NCBI RefSeq assembly: GCF_008086045.1
Contig: NZ_VSEY01000006.1
Coordinates: 62,001-126,000, forward strand
Reading direction: 5' to 3'
Source: Nonomuraea sp. PA05
GTDB lineage: Bacteria; Actinomycetota; Actinomycetes; Streptosporangiales; Streptosporangiaceae
DNA: 64,000 nt
How positions within the stretch are numbered: position 1 is the stretch's first letter; each line of letters opens with the position of its first letter. The translations under genes were made by a program, and so were the position numbers. Under the pieces are notes generated by a model. That model did not search any database, was not told the DNA's origin, and worked only from the letters and a program-made list of their open reading frames with translations. Shown here one piece after another: positions 1-8,210 of this stretch.

Positions 1-627
1 GGCGCGTGGGACAACGGCGCGACCTACGCCGAGCCGATCCTGCTCGAGTTCGCGGCCGACCAGATGGGACGGCCCATCGATCGCACGATGATGGCCGGAT
101 TCACCCTGCCCGTGCCCGACTACCTGTACCCGGTGTACGCCGTGGTGGGCGTGCTGACGGTGCTGGTCGTGGCCAGGATGATGGTCGGCAGGTTCGGCGC
201 GGCCACCCTCGTGGCGGGCAGCTACGTGCTGTTCAGGACGCTGATCTGGCCGCTGCTGACCTTCACCGGTTTCCCGCCGTCGGCGGTGCCGTTCTTCATG
301 ATCGTCGCCGGGCTGCTGGTGGACCTGGCGTTCCTGGTGCGCGTGCCGGTGGTGCGCGCGGTGCTGGGGGCGGCCGGGGTGACGGCGATCGCGTACGGCG
401 CTCTGGTGGTGCAGAACGCCGTCATGGGGCCTGTGTACGGCGCGATCAAGGGGCAGGAGGGGCTGGCGGGGGCGCCTCCGCTGGCCACGCCGTCCGCTGT
501 GTGGGCGGGGCTGGGGCTGCTCGTCGCGTGGCTGGCCATCGAGTGGATGGCGGGCAGGCGCAGGCAGCGGCCGGTCGAGGCGGCGCTGACGCGGCCGGTG
601 ATCGCACCAGCCGCGCCGCTGGCTTAG
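1..627 (+). CDS. Multi-pass membrane protein, C-terminal part
   Basis: The frame is open from the first base of the window, so the true start lies upstream. The visible 208 residues begin with a short soluble stretch. They then show about five hydrophobic segments, including a PVYAVVGVLTVLVVA-type helix and a C-terminal helix before a basic tail. I recognise no catalytic motif. The gene is convergent with the CopC/CopD pair, and the IS30-like region lies between them. A copper-related role is only a guess from that proximity. Confidence 0.6.
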   Translation, partial: GAWDNGATYAEPILLEFAADQMGRPIDRTMMAGFTLPVPDYLYPVYAVVGVLTVLVVARMMVGRFGAATLVAGSYVLFRTLIWPLLTFTGFPPSAVPFFMIVAGLLVDLAFLVRVPVVRAVLGAAGVTAIAYGALVVQNAVMGPVYGAIKGQEGLAGAPPLATPSAVWAGLGLLVAWLAIEWMAGRRRQRPVEAALTRPVIAPAAPLA

Positions 628-666
628 GAGATCGGACGCCGAACGGCCCCCTGTCTTGGCGGCGGA

Positions 667-687
667 TTCGAGGGGTCGTCGCAACAC
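667..687 (+). repeat. Left terminal inverted repeat of IS30-like element
   Basis: This 21-bp sequence contains GGTCGTCGCAACAC and matches the reverse complement of 2524-2544 at 20 of 21 positions. The only difference is G at 673. A match of this length and placement is unlikely by chance. Confidence 0.7.
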
Positions 688-923
688 AATTGATCAATTG
701 CTGTCAGCGGTCAGCACAGCCGCAAGAAAGTCCGCGCTGACCCCGAGCGTCGCGGCGATGGCCGCCCGCTCCCTCGATAGCGGGGAGTGGGCGGCCGTTC
801 GTCTTGCCTGCTCATGCGATGCGGGCGACGGCGAGATTCTTCGGGAACCAACGCAGGTGATGGGTATCTGGCCAAGGTCGGTCACTCTGTTCAGCCTGTC
901 GGCGTGGATACGCTGACAATGGG
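688..923. other. Non-coding stretch inside the left end of the element
   Basis: These 236 bases lie between the left inverted repeat and the monooxygenase gene. They start with the small palindrome AATTGATCAATT. No convincing gene was found. A minus-strand frame crosses the stretch, but it shows no recognisable domain and overlaps the monooxygenase gene out of frame. Confidence 0.4.
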
Positions 924-1250
924 TCAGGGGGTCACGCTGAGGGGCGTGAGCCAGTGGATCTCCAGGTCCTCTCGTAGGTAGTCCATGCGGTGCTGCTGGA
1001 AGTGTGCGAGTTCGGGGCGCGCGAGATGCGCGCGCAGGTCGTCGGCCGACCGCCATAGTTCGTAGAACACGAACGTGCTGGGATCTGCCACGTCGCGGTG
1101 GACCTGGTACTGCATCGACCCAGGCTCGGCCCTGGTCGGCTCAACGAATGACAGCAGCAGCCGCTCCAGTTCATCGGCGCGCTCGGGCTTCGGCCGGGCG
1201 AAGCCGTAGATACCGACCGCCCCGTCTCCTTCAGGTACGACAATTTTCAT
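924..1250 (-). CDS. Antibiotic biosynthesis monooxygenase (ABM)-domain protein
   Basis: This small 108-residue protein has the ABM/YgiN ferredoxin-like fold signature. It starts with a strand carrying GIYGFARPKPERADELERLL, followed by an E-P-x-S/M-x-Y-x-V pattern (MQYQVHRD), then F-V-F-Y-E-L-W. A helix follows with the H-x-x-x-P-x-x-x-H-F spacing (HLARPELAHF). Members are cofactor-free quinol or polyketide monooxygenases, or heme-degrading relatives; the substrate here is unknown. I chose the ATG at 1250. A TTG at 1259 is also in frame. The gene is divergent from an ArsR regulator, with two matching palindromes in the 50-bp gap, so repression by that regulator is likely. Confidence 0.8.
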   Translation of the reverse strand: MKIVVPEGDGAVGIYGFARPKPERADELERLLLSFVEPTRAEPGSMQYQVHRDVADPSTFVFYELWRSADDLRAHLARPELAHFQQHRMDYLREDLEIHWLTPLSVTP

Positions 1251-1254
1251 ACCT
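1233..1254. promoter_or_regulatory. Operator-like palindrome 1 (ArsR)
   Basis: The 22-bp imperfect palindrome has the form AGGTACGA-N6-TCATACCT and overlaps the monooxygenase start. It shares its half-sites and exact spacing with the copy at 1276-1297. This fits a binding site for the dimeric ArsR protein encoded next door. Confidence 0.6.
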
Positions 1255-1275
1255 GCCAACGCTAGCCGTCCGCCC

Positions 1276-1297
1276 AGGTATGATGCAAATCGTACCT
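1276..1297. promoter_or_regulatory. Operator-like palindrome 2 (ArsR)
   Basis: The 22-bp imperfect palindrome has the form AGGTATGA-N6-TCGTACCT and ends 11 bp before the ArsR start codon. It lies 43 bp, about four helical turns, from palindrome 1. Together the two would let one regulator control both divergent genes. Confidence 0.6.
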
Positions 1298-1308
1298 AGG
1301 AGTGAGTT

Positions 1309-1626
1309 ATGGATCTGGGCAAGGTGTTCCGCGCGCTGGCCGACGACTCCCGCCGCCGGGTCGTGGCCGAACTCGCGGCCGATCCCGAAGACCGGGAGCG
1401 TGCCTGCGGCTCGTTCGACCTGCCGGTGAAGAAGGCCGCGCGCACGCATCACTTCCGGGTGCTGCGCGAGGCGGGGCTGATCATGCAGCGCGACCACGGC
1501 AACGGCAGCGCCGTCTCACTGCCCAGGCAGGACATCGAGCGTCATCTGCCCGGTCTGTTGCAGCTCCTGTCCGAGGAACTGGAGTCCGGCAACCCGACGG
1601 GCAGAATCGAGGAACACTGCGGCTGA
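1309..1626 (+). CDS. ArsR-family winged-helix regulator
   Basis: The 105-residue protein has the classic ArsR layout. An N-terminal helix reads FRALADDSRRRVVAEL. The recognition region follows with THHFRVLREAGLI, and a wing contains QRDHGNGSAVSL. No paired cysteines resembling a metal site are seen; the two cysteines are isolated, so the signal is probably not arsenic. The start is preceded by AGGAG. It is divergent from the ABM-domain gene and probably represses both genes through the two 22-bp palindromes. Confidence 0.85.
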   Translation: MDLGKVFRALADDSRRRVVAELAADPEDRERACGSFDLPVKKAARTHHFRVLREAGLIMQRDHGNGSAVSLPRQDIERHLPGLLQLLSEELESGNPTGRIEEHCG

Positions 1627-1668
1627 TCAGCCCACCAGGAGCCCTGGCCGTCCTGCTGCTCTTACTGG

Positions 1669-2505
1669 TCAGAGGCAGGCCGTCATGAGTTCGGTGAGAG
1701 GTTGTGCAGGAGTCTCCCAGTCGAGCGTCTTGCGAGGTCTGGAGTTCAGCTCGGCGGCGGCGGCGTCGAGCTGGTGGCGGGTGTGAATGCCCGGTGAGCG
1801 CCCATCTCGCTACCCTGATCCCAGGCCAGAGAGCGCTTGAGATGACCCGGCAGCGTGGCCATGGTCTCCACCAGAGCGTCGCGCATGCGCTCGGCGCTGC
1901 GGTCGATCGGCAGGTGGACGAGCATCACGTAGCGCGTGGTCCGCTCGACCAGGGTGCCGATCGCCGAGGTGCCGTTCTTGCCGATGATGCAGTCGCCTTC
2001 CCCGTGGCCGGGCACGGCACGGTCATCAGGCTCGGCGGGGTCGCTCGCTGATCATCACCATGGGTGTGCTGTAGCGAGGCCGGCGCTGCTGGGCCTGGCG
2101 ACGGGGGTCGGCGCGCGTCCGCTCGGGCCTGCGCCGCATGCGGGCGATACTGGCCATGGGTTGGGTGCCGGTTACGCGGATCTCCCGGTTGATGGTCGAG
2201 GGCGCACGGCCCAGCTCGTGCGCGATCTCCCGGATCGACGCCTTCTCCCGTACCCGGTCGGCGATGTGAATTCGCTCGGTCTCGTTCAGGTAGCGGCCAC
2301 GCACGTCCGGGGGCGCCGCCGATGTGATCGGTAGCGCCCCCACATTCGTGCCGGTCGGATTGCGTCCGTTACGCCATCGCCGGCCGGTCCGGAGGTTGAT
2401 GCCGACGATCCCCTGCTGCACGAGCCGCAAGTATGCCGCCCGTTCACGAGAAAGAGCCCTGCGACCTCGACTGCGTTTCCGGTCCTCCCGAATCTCGAAG
2501 TCCAT
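1669..2505 (-). pseudogene. IS30-family transposase, multiply deleted
   Basis: Three fragments of one IS30 transposase lie in order on the minus strand. 2505-2026 holds the N-terminal helix-turn-helix region (GINLRTGRRWRNGRNP, APSTINREIR), and jumps straight to the later RPRYSTPMVMISERP segment. 2015-1746 is in another frame and holds the catalytic-core start (GEGDCIIGKNG, AIGTLVERTTRYVM, AWDQGSEM). The true C-terminus (AAAAELNSRPRKTLDW, ending at TGA 1669-1671) is in a third register after a further deletion. The middle of the catalytic domain and the usual HSPWQRG block are gone. It cannot make an active transposase. Confidence 0.85.
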
Positions 2506-2523
2506 CGCATCCCCTCAACTGGG

Positions 2524-2544
2524 GTGTTGCGACGACCACTCGAA
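2524..2544 (-). repeat. Right terminal inverted repeat of IS30-like element
   Basis: The 21-bp partner of 667-687 matches its reverse complement at 20 of 21 positions. It sits just upstream of the transposase start at 2505, which is the normal place for an IS30 end. It lies 26 bp from the end of copD. Confidence 0.7.
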
Positions 2545-2569
2545 GAGAAGCTGGCGGCCGGGGCGGGGC

Positions 2570-3601
2570 TCAGGCGATCGAAGCGCGGGTGATCGCCACC
2601 GCGACCCCGTACGCCAGCCCCATGACCCCCACCTCGGCCGCCGCCCACCCCACCAGAGCGGTGGCCCCGCCGCGGCGGATGACCGGCAGCAGCCGGAAGC
2701 GGATGTGCGCCGCGAGCGGCACCAGCAGCGCCACCAACGCCGTCTTGACCACGACCAGCAGCCCGTAGTGGCTGGTCACGATGGCGTCCGGCAGCGTCAC
2801 GCCGGGCGTGAGCGCCATCGTCCCCAACCCGGTGATCAGCCCGGACAGCGCCACCAGCGACAGGCAGACGGTGGCCATCCTGGAGAACTTGGGCAGCACC
2901 ACGGCCAGCAGGTCACGGTGCGGCGCCACAAAGACGGCGGTGGCGATCAGCCCGCCCGTCCACGCCGCCGCGCCCATCACGTGGATCTCCATCGAGATCA
3001 TGATGGGGTCGTGCCAGACCGAGTTCACCGCGTGGCCGGTGACGGGGATGGGCAGCAGCCCGAACAGTGCCACGATGATCCGCAGCTCCGCCGGCACCTT
3101 CTCGCCGAACCGCACCGCCATCAGGCCGATCCCGGCCGCCGCCAGCGCGCATGCCGCGCTGAACAGCAGCCCCTGACCCGTGCCGACACTTCCGATATAT
3201 CCGGCGATCATGCCGAACGTCGGGACGGCGCCGGGGTTCAGCTCGGCGGTCTGGAAGACGATCGTCACCAGCGCGCAGATCGCCCACGCCCAGGCCGCCG
3301 TCACGGCCAGCGGGCGCACCCGTAGCATGACCGGCTCCGTACGTTCGGGCGCCTTGAAGCCGAGCAGCTTGGGCAGCAGGCTCAGCCCGACGACGGCCAC
3401 GGCGGACACGTCGAGCAACACCCGCACGATCGGCAGCCCGATCGACACGACGGGGCCCGGCATGGGGATGCCCGGTACGGACTGTTGTGCGGTGAACGAG
3501 CTGGCGGCGACGGCCGCGATGATCGCGCACACGCCGAACGCGCCGGCCACCAGCCGGCCGCCGACCCGCCGGCGAGGCAGGGGAGGGGCTACGGCGGTCA
3601 C
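2570..3601 (-). CDS. copD: CopD-family copper membrane protein
   Basis: The 343-residue protein has about eight or nine hydrophobic segments. The C-terminal half has the CopD-domain pattern: a conserved His in HVMGAAAWTGG, then FSRMATVCLSLVALSG, then SHYGLLVVVKTALVALL. CopD proteins act with CopC in moving copper across the membrane. Its start overlaps the stop of the CopC gene by 4 bp (ATGA), so the two are translationally coupled. The order copC-copD, with CopC exported and CopD in the membrane, is standard for actinobacteria. Confidence 0.85.
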   Translation of the reverse strand: MTAVAPPLPRRRVGGRLVAGAFGVCAIIAAVAASSFTAQQSVPGIPMPGPVVSIGLPIVRVLLDVSAVAVVGLSLLPKLLGFKAPERTEPVMLRVRPLAVTAAWAWAICALVTIVFQTAELNPGAVPTFGMIAGYIGSVGTGQGLLFSAACALAAAGIGLMAVRFGEKVPAELRIIVALFGLLPIPVTGHAVNSVWHDPIMISMEIHVMGAAAWTGGLIATAVFVAPHRDLLAVVLPKFSRMATVCLSLVALSGLITGLGTMALTPGVTLPDAIVTSHYGLLVVVKTALVALLVPLAAHIRFRLLPVIRRGGATALVGWAAAEVGVMGLAYGVAVAITRASIA

Positions 3602-4320
3602 GCGCCCGCCCCTTCACCACGACCCGCCACCCCGGCCCCCTCCGCGCTCCCGGCCCGGTCAGCGATTCCGGCCGCCTCTGCGCCCGCTGCCTCCCCGCCG
3701 GATATCTGCGCGGCAGTGGGTCGGGCGCCGGAGGGCTGGACGGCGGAGGTCCCGGTGGCGGAGGGCCCGGCGGCGGAGGGCTGCGCGGCGGGTGCGGCCG
3801 GGGCGGCGCGGCGCAGGGCGACAGCCGTCCCAGCCGCCAGCACCAGCAACGCTCCCACGACCCACACCACAGCCATCCCAGCCCCGCCATTGGCCGCGGC
3901 CTCGGCCGCATCAGCGCTGGAACCACCCACAGGCGCCCCGGAAGCCACCCCGGAAGCCCCCGCCGCCACCGTGAAGCTGATCTTCCCCGTGACCGGATGC
4001 CCATCGGCCGACAGGATCCGATACCCCACCACGTAAGACCCCCCGGCGGGCAACGGCTTGACCTTCACGGACACCCGCTCGGCCGCCACCACGGCACTCC
4101 CGTCGGCCCAGGCCGACCCGTCCGCCCCCGTCACGCCCACCTGCGCGTACCCCTGCCGCACCGCCTGGTCGAAAACCAGCGTCACCTGCGCGGGCGAGGC
4201 CGTCAGCGTGGCCCCGTCCTCCGGGTCGCTGCCGATCAGCACGTTGTGCGCCGACGCCGGGGAGCACATGACTCCGGCGGCGGCGAGCGCGAGCAGCAGG
4301 ACGGTGAGTAGCCGCCTCAC
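3598..4320 (-). CDS. copC: CopC-domain exported copper-binding protein
   Basis: A signal peptide runs through residues 1-24 and ends ASA, so the mature protein would begin with His25, the usual Cu(II) ligand of CopC. The beta-sandwich follows with PEDGATLTASPAQVTLVFDQ and the second ligand region SADGHPVTG. After residue about 125 there is a low-complexity Ala/Gly region, one transmembrane helix (VVWVVGALLVLAAGTAVAL) and a long Ala/Pro-rich tail. The protein is therefore tethered to the membrane outside the cell. The disordered tail after the helix is longer than in most CopC proteins. Confidence 0.85.
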   Translation of the reverse strand: MRRLLTVLLLALAAAGVMCSPASAHNVLIGSDPEDGATLTASPAQVTLVFDQAVRQGYAQVGVTGADGSAWADGSAVVAAERVSVKVKPLPAGGSYVVGYRILSADGHPVTGKISFTVAAGASGVASGAPVGGSSADAAEAAANGGAGMAVVWVVGALLVLAAGTAVALRRAAPAAPAAQPSAAGPSATGTSAVQPSGARPTAAQISGGEAAGAEAAGIADRAGSAEGAGVAGRGEGAGA

Positions 4321-4358
4321 AGATCAGAACCTTCCGTCAACATCTTGCGGACCCGTAT

Positions 4359-5141
4359 ATGGTCCCACCCATGGAAGACCTGTTCGGCGGCGCGGCACCG
4401 TATTACGCCAAGTACCGTCCCCGCTACGGCGATCCGGCGATCCAGCACCTGGCGATGACGTTCGGCCAGGGCAGCACGGTGCTGGACCTCGGCTGCGGCC
4501 CGGGGACGATCGCGATCCCGCTGGCCGGTCGGGTGGGGCGGCTGCTGGCGGTGGATCCCGACGAGGAGATGCTCGCCGAGGGCAGGCGCCTGGCCGGGGC
4601 GGCTGGGAACATCCGGTGGATCAAGGGCGACTCGACGACGCTGCACGACCTGCCGCCGTTCGACCACGTCGTGATGGGCAGGTCGTTCCACTGGATGGAC
4701 CGCCGCGCGGTGCTGGCGGATCTGGACGAGCTGCTGCCGCCGCGCGGCGTCGTGGCGCTGGTCGGCCCGACCAGGGAGGATCCGCAGGAGCCGTGGGAGC
4801 CGGTGATGCGGCGGGTCCGCGAGGCGTTCGGCGTGAACACCTTCACCGCGTCCAGCTCCTTCCAGGCCACCGGCGAGCACCACGACGACGTGCTGGCCAC
4901 CTCGCCGTTCAGCGTGCTGGACCGCGCCCACTACGAGGAGCACCTGCCCTACGACCTGGACGCGGTGATCGGCCTGCAGCTCTCCTACTCCTACTCGGCG
5001 CCGGCCCGCCTCGGCGACAGGAGGCGGGCTTTCGTGGAGACGGCCAGGCGGGAGCTGCTGGCGGCCAACCCGTCGGGCCGTTGGGAGCGGGCGGCGGTCA
5101 CCGAGGTGCTGACGGCGCGGCGTCCTCCCAGATTCCCATGA
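4359..5141 (+). CDS. Class I SAM-dependent methyltransferase
   Basis: The protein has the Rossmann methyltransferase motif I VLDLGCGPGTIAIPLA near residue 42, an acidic motif II (LLAVDPDEEML), and motif III WIKGDSTTLHDLPPFDHVVMG. The beginning (AAPYYAKYRPRYGD) and FHWMDRR match a family of small-molecule methyltransferases. The substrate cannot be inferred. A second ATG at 4371 is equally plausible as start, and neither has a strong ribosome site. The 3' end overlaps the convergent diiron oxygenase gene by 44 bp. Confidence 0.8.
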   Translation: MVPPMEDLFGGAAPYYAKYRPRYGDPAIQHLAMTFGQGSTVLDLGCGPGTIAIPLAGRVGRLLAVDPDEEMLAEGRRLAGAAGNIRWIKGDSTTLHDLPPFDHVVMGRSFHWMDRRAVLADLDELLPPRGVVALVGPTREDPQEPWEPVMRRVREAFGVNTFTASSSFQATGEHHDDVLATSPFSVLDRAHYEEHLPYDLDAVIGLQLSYSYSAPARLGDRRRAFVETARRELLAANPSGRWERAAVTEVLTARRPPRFP

Positions 5142-6087
5142 CCTGCCAGATGCGCCGGGTGAGCGGGTTGATCAGCCCGATCTCGGCGCACAGCTCGCGC
5201 GTCTTGCCCACGGAGTCGCGGATCTCCTGCTTGGCGGCGGGGTTGCGCAGGTAGACCTCGGTCACGACGCTCGCGGGGATGCGGAAGCGCCGGATCATCG
5301 GGCCGGGCGGGGCGAGCATGATGCGGGCCATGACGCCGAGGATGATCGGCGAGGCGATCCCGAGCAGCAGCCTGCGGTAGGCGGGCATGCGCGGCACCCG
5401 GTTGCGCAGGTAGTGCCGGGCGAAGGAGATGTGCCTGGCCTCCTCCGCGATGTGGATGCGCATGATCGTCTCTTCGAGCGGGTGGTGCACCCGGCCGTCC
5501 TTGAGCAGTCTGCGCTGGACGTGGTCGATCGGGTCCTCGCCGCCGAGCACGAACACGAAGAACAGCTCGGTGGAGATGAGCGGGATCCAGGGCGCCACCT
5601 GGGCGACGACCGACAGCGGCCCCGGCATGCCGCGGATGGGGAGCCGTGTACGGTTCACGAACTCCTGGAACATCATCCCGTGATGCGCCTCTTCGGTGGT
5701 CTCGTGGTAGACGTACCGGAACTCGGGGGACCCGTTCGGCAGCCGGTAGGCGTAGTTGAGCAGCCCGCGCTTGAGCAGGTTCTCGAACTGCAGGCCCACC
5801 TTCATGGCGGTGGCGACCCGCCACAGGCCGATCCGCGCGCGTACCTCGGGGGAGCGGCTGAGGTACCAGGGGTGCCCGCCCAGCCGGTCCACCCCCGGCA
5901 GCTCCCAGCGCGGATCGGTCTGGTCCACCTGGAACTCGGGGTCGTCCCAGGGGATGTCGCGGTACGGCTCCCAGTGCTTGTCGACCGACGCCTTCGAGAG
6001 GCGTTCGATGACCGCGCGGTAGGCCTTGCGGTTCGCGACCTGCTCGTCGCGTTCTCTGGCGGCGGTAGAGCTCGGTGCGGATGTCAT
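5098..6087 (-). CDS. AurF-like diiron oxygenase
   Basis: The 329-residue protein has two helix-pair motifs typical of non-heme diiron N-oxygenases of the AurF (p-aminobenzoate N-oxygenase) type: ETTEEAHHGMMFQEF and HIAEEARHISFARHYL. These supply Glu and His iron ligands. Such enzymes oxidise aryl amines or hydroxylate small substrates; the substrate is unknown. I chose the ATG at 6087 because GAGGAG lies correctly upstream; a longer frame reaches 6132. It lies 75 bp downstream of a TetR gene on the same strand. The divergent acyl-CoA operon suggests a role in a lipid or aromatic-acid pathway. Confidence 0.75.
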   Translation of the reverse strand: MTSAPSSTAARERDEQVANRKAYRAVIERLSKASVDKHWEPYRDIPWDDPEFQVDQTDPRWELPGVDRLGGHPWYLSRSPEVRARIGLWRVATAMKVGLQFENLLKRGLLNYAYRLPNGSPEFRYVYHETTEEAHHGMMFQEFVNRTRLPIRGMPGPLSVVAQVAPWIPLISTELFFVFVLGGEDPIDHVQRRLLKDGRVHHPLEETIMRIHIAEEARHISFARHYLRNRVPRMPAYRRLLLGIASPIILGVMARIMLAPPGPMIRRFRIPASVVTEVYLRNPAAKQEIRDSVGKTRELCAEIGLINPLTRRIWQVMGIWEDAAPSAPR

Positions 6088-6162
6088 CGCGTGCGCTCCT
6101 CTCCTCGCCCAGTAATTGTACGGAGAATCCAATAAGCCTGGGAAGGGTGAGGACCACAGGTT

Positions 6163-6762
6163 TCACAGCTTGTCCGCGGGCACCCCCAGCTCGCTCGCCG
6201 CCGCCGAGCGGATCAGCACGTTGACCCTGCGCCGTGACAACACCTTGGGATGCGCGTGCGTCTGCACGGCCAGGCCGTCGATGAGCGCGAACAGCCGCCA
6301 CGTCGTCGCGTCCGGGTCCGGGCACTCGAACTCGCCGCAGGCGACGCCGGCCTCGATGATGCCGCGCATCAGCGTGCGGCCCCTGGCGTCGATCCGCCGC
6401 GAGGTCTCCTCCAGCTCCACGCTGCGCATGGCCTCGGACCAGGCGTCGATCCACAACCGCCAGCCCTCGGTGGGGATCGCGGGGGAGCAGAGCCGCAGCA
6501 GGGAGCGCAGGCGGTCGATCGGCGTGCCCGCCGAGTCCTCGACGTCGGTCAGCGCGTGCAGATGCTGGCGGGCGGCATAGCTGAACGCCTGCGCGAACAG
6601 CCGCTCCTTGGTCTCGAAGTGGTAGAAGAGCAGTGCCTGGCTGACTCCCGCGGCCCTGGCGATGTCCAGGGTCCTGGTGTGCCCGAATCCCTGCTCCGCG
6701 ATCACCTCGCAGGCCGTTTTCAGCAAATCCTCGCGCCGTAATCGGCTGAAACCTGTTGTCAC
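6163..6762 (-). CDS. TetR-family regulator
   Basis: The N-terminal helix-turn-helix reads LDIARAAGVSQALLFYHFETKERL, which spans the recognition helix. The C-terminal half is a variable ligand-binding domain with LWIDAWSEAMR. I chose a GTG at 6762 because the family normally begins about 10-15 residues before the first helix. An in-frame extension to 6864 has no good start signal. It is upstream of the AurF-like gene and divergent from the acyl-CoA dehydrogenase operon. A perfect palindrome at 6974-6988 is a candidate binding site. The ligand could be an acyl-CoA. Confidence 0.8.
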   Translation of the reverse strand: MTTGFSRLRREDLLKTACEVIAEQGFGHTRTLDIARAAGVSQALLFYHFETKERLFAQAFSYAARQHLHALTDVEDSAGTPIDRLRSLLRLCSPAIPTEGWRLWIDAWSEAMRSVELEETSRRIDARGRTLMRGIIEAGVACGEFECPDPDATTWRLFALIDGLAVQTHAHPKVLSRRRVNVLIRSAAASELGVPADKL

Positions 6763-6973
6763 AGCGAGTAACTCTAACTTCTGATCACTAGTATTTATAG
6801 GACAAACCGGGCGTGATCTGTTCTGGTATGAGGAACCCGGGCACGGTCCGGATTTCCCGTTCACCGACAGTCACGTTGATCATGGTAGCCGCGTGGGCCC
6901 GAACGTGCTTCGGCCGGGGTCCCACAAGTGATCCCTTACCGGCTTCCTGTGGGATGAAACAGGCACGTTTGTC

Positions 6974-6988
6974 CAGAGCAATGCTCTG
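6974..6988. promoter_or_regulatory. Candidate TetR operator
   Basis: CAGAGCA-A-TGCTCTG is a perfect 15-bp palindrome (7+1+7). It lies 56 bp before the acyl-CoA dehydrogenase start and inside the 280-bp gap shared with the divergent TetR gene. Its position and symmetry fit an operator for that regulator. Confidence 0.5.
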
Positions 6989-7043
6989 TACGTCCTCGGA
7001 CGGGCTGACTAGAGTAAGTGAGCACTGATGCCGAGGAGTCGAT

Positions 7044-8210
7044 GTGAACCTTGCTGAGTATCGGCGTGCGGCCGGCGAGTGGCTGCGGGAGAACGCTCCA
7101 ACCGACGACTACCCGGAGGCCGACGGGATCGCCCGGGCCAAGGAGTTCATGGCCAAGCTCTACGACGCCGGATATTCCGGAATCACCTGGCCGAAACAGT
7201 GGGGCGGCCAAGGCCTGACCCAGGCGGAGGACCGGATCTTCGCCGAGGAGGCGCGCGACTACACCCTCCCCACCTACATCTTCTCGATCGGCCTGGGCAT
7301 GACCGGGCCCACCATCGTCGACCGGGGCTCCGACGCCCAGCGCGAGCGGTTCGTGCGTCCGCTGCTGCGCGGCGAGGAGGTCTGGTGCCAGCTCTTCTCC
7401 GAGCCTGGCGCCGGCAGCGACGTGGCGAGCCTGCAGACCAAGGCCGAACGTGACGGCGACCACTGGATCATCAACGGGCAGAAGGTGTGGACGTCGGTCG
7501 CGCACTACGCCGACTGGGGCCTGCTGCTCGCCCGTACGGACGTGGACGTGCCCAAGCACAAGGGCCTGACCATGTACGTCATCGACATGCGCCACCCCGG
7601 CGTGACCGTCAGGCCGCTGAGGGACATGTCCGGCAGGGCCAACTTCAACGAGATCTTCTTCGACAACGTCCCCATCCCGGACGAGCACCGCGTCGGCGAG
7701 GTCAACGACGGCTGGAGCGTGGCCGTCACGACGCTGCTGCACGAGCGGCTGTCGATCTCGGCGGGCGTCGGCATGGGCGGCCAGAAGGACAACCCGGCCT
7801 CGCTGTCGGCGCTGCGCCAGGCCCTCGACACCAGCGACCCGCTGGTCCGCGACGAGCTCGTCGAGCTGCACATCCGCAGCCGCGCGCTGGCGCTGTTCAA
7901 CCAGCGGCTGGCCCAGGAGACCAAGGCCGGCATCTTCCCCGGCGCGCGCGGCAGCGCCGCCAAGCTGCTGCTGGCCGAGCTGACCGTCTTCCAGGCCGAC
8001 CTGGCCACACGGCTGGTCGGGCCCGAGACCGCGCTGGCCGACCACCCGCTCGCCCGCGCGATCTCGATGGCCCCCGGCATGGCGCTGGGCGGCGGCACCA
8101 ACGAGATCATGCGCAACATCGTCGGCGACCGCGTGCTGGGTCTCCCGCCGGAGCCGCGCGTGGACAAGAATGTGCCGTTCAAGGACCTGAAGGTGGGGAC
8201 GCAGGCGTGA
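7044..8210 (+). CDS. Acyl-CoA dehydrogenase, first subunit
   Basis: The 388-residue flavoprotein spans a full acyl-CoA dehydrogenase. The N-terminal helical domain has SGITWPKQWGG. The middle domain reads CQLFSEPGAGSDVASLQTKA, then GDHWIINGQKVWTSVAHYADW. The C-terminal domain ends with GGTNEIMRNIVGDRVLGLP. It would oxidise an acyl-CoA to the 2-enoyl-CoA and pass electrons to an electron-transfer flavoprotein. Its stop overlaps the start of a second, diverged dehydrogenase (GTGA). Such tandem pairs usually form mixed alpha2beta2 enzymes, as in actinobacterial sterol side-chain oxidation. The GTG start follows GAGGAG. Confidence 0.88.
   Translation: MNLAEYRRAAGEWLRENAPTDDYPEADGIARAKEFMAKLYDAGYSGITWPKQWGGQGLTQAEDRIFAEEARDYTLPTYIFSIGLGMTGPTIVDRGSDAQRERFVRPLLRGEEVWCQLFSEPGAGSDVASLQTKAERDGDHWIINGQKVWTSVAHYADWGLLLARTDVDVPKHKGLTMYVIDMRHPGVTVRPLRDMSGRANFNEIFFDNVPIPDEHRVGEVNDGWSVAVTTLLHERLSISAGVGMGGQKDNPASLSALRQALDTSDPLVRDELVELHIRSRALALFNQRLAQETKAGIFPGARGSAAKLLLAELTVFQADLATRLVGPETALADHPLARAISMAPGMALGGGTNEIMRNIVGDRVLGLPPEPRVDKNVPFKDLKVGTQA

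Larger units (their letters stand above)
667..2544 (-). mobile_element. IS30-like element remnant with passenger genes
   Basis: Two 21-bp inverted repeats that differ at one position bound this 1.88-kb segment. Both contain the core GGTCGTCGCAACAC. The right repeat lies about 20 bp upstream of an IS30-family transposase start on the minus strand, where an IS30 end belongs. The transposase is heavily deleted and ends at 1669, but the opposite repeat is about 1 kb further left. A monooxygenase gene and an ArsR regulator therefore sit inside the repeats. Either these genes are passengers, or the left repeat comes from a second copy that was lost. No clear target duplication was seen. Confidence 0.55.

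Noticed and set aside
694..1056. A 120-codon minus-strand frame inside the left end of the IS30-like element
   Set aside because: It overlaps the ABM gene out of frame, has no recognisable domain and no good ribosome site.
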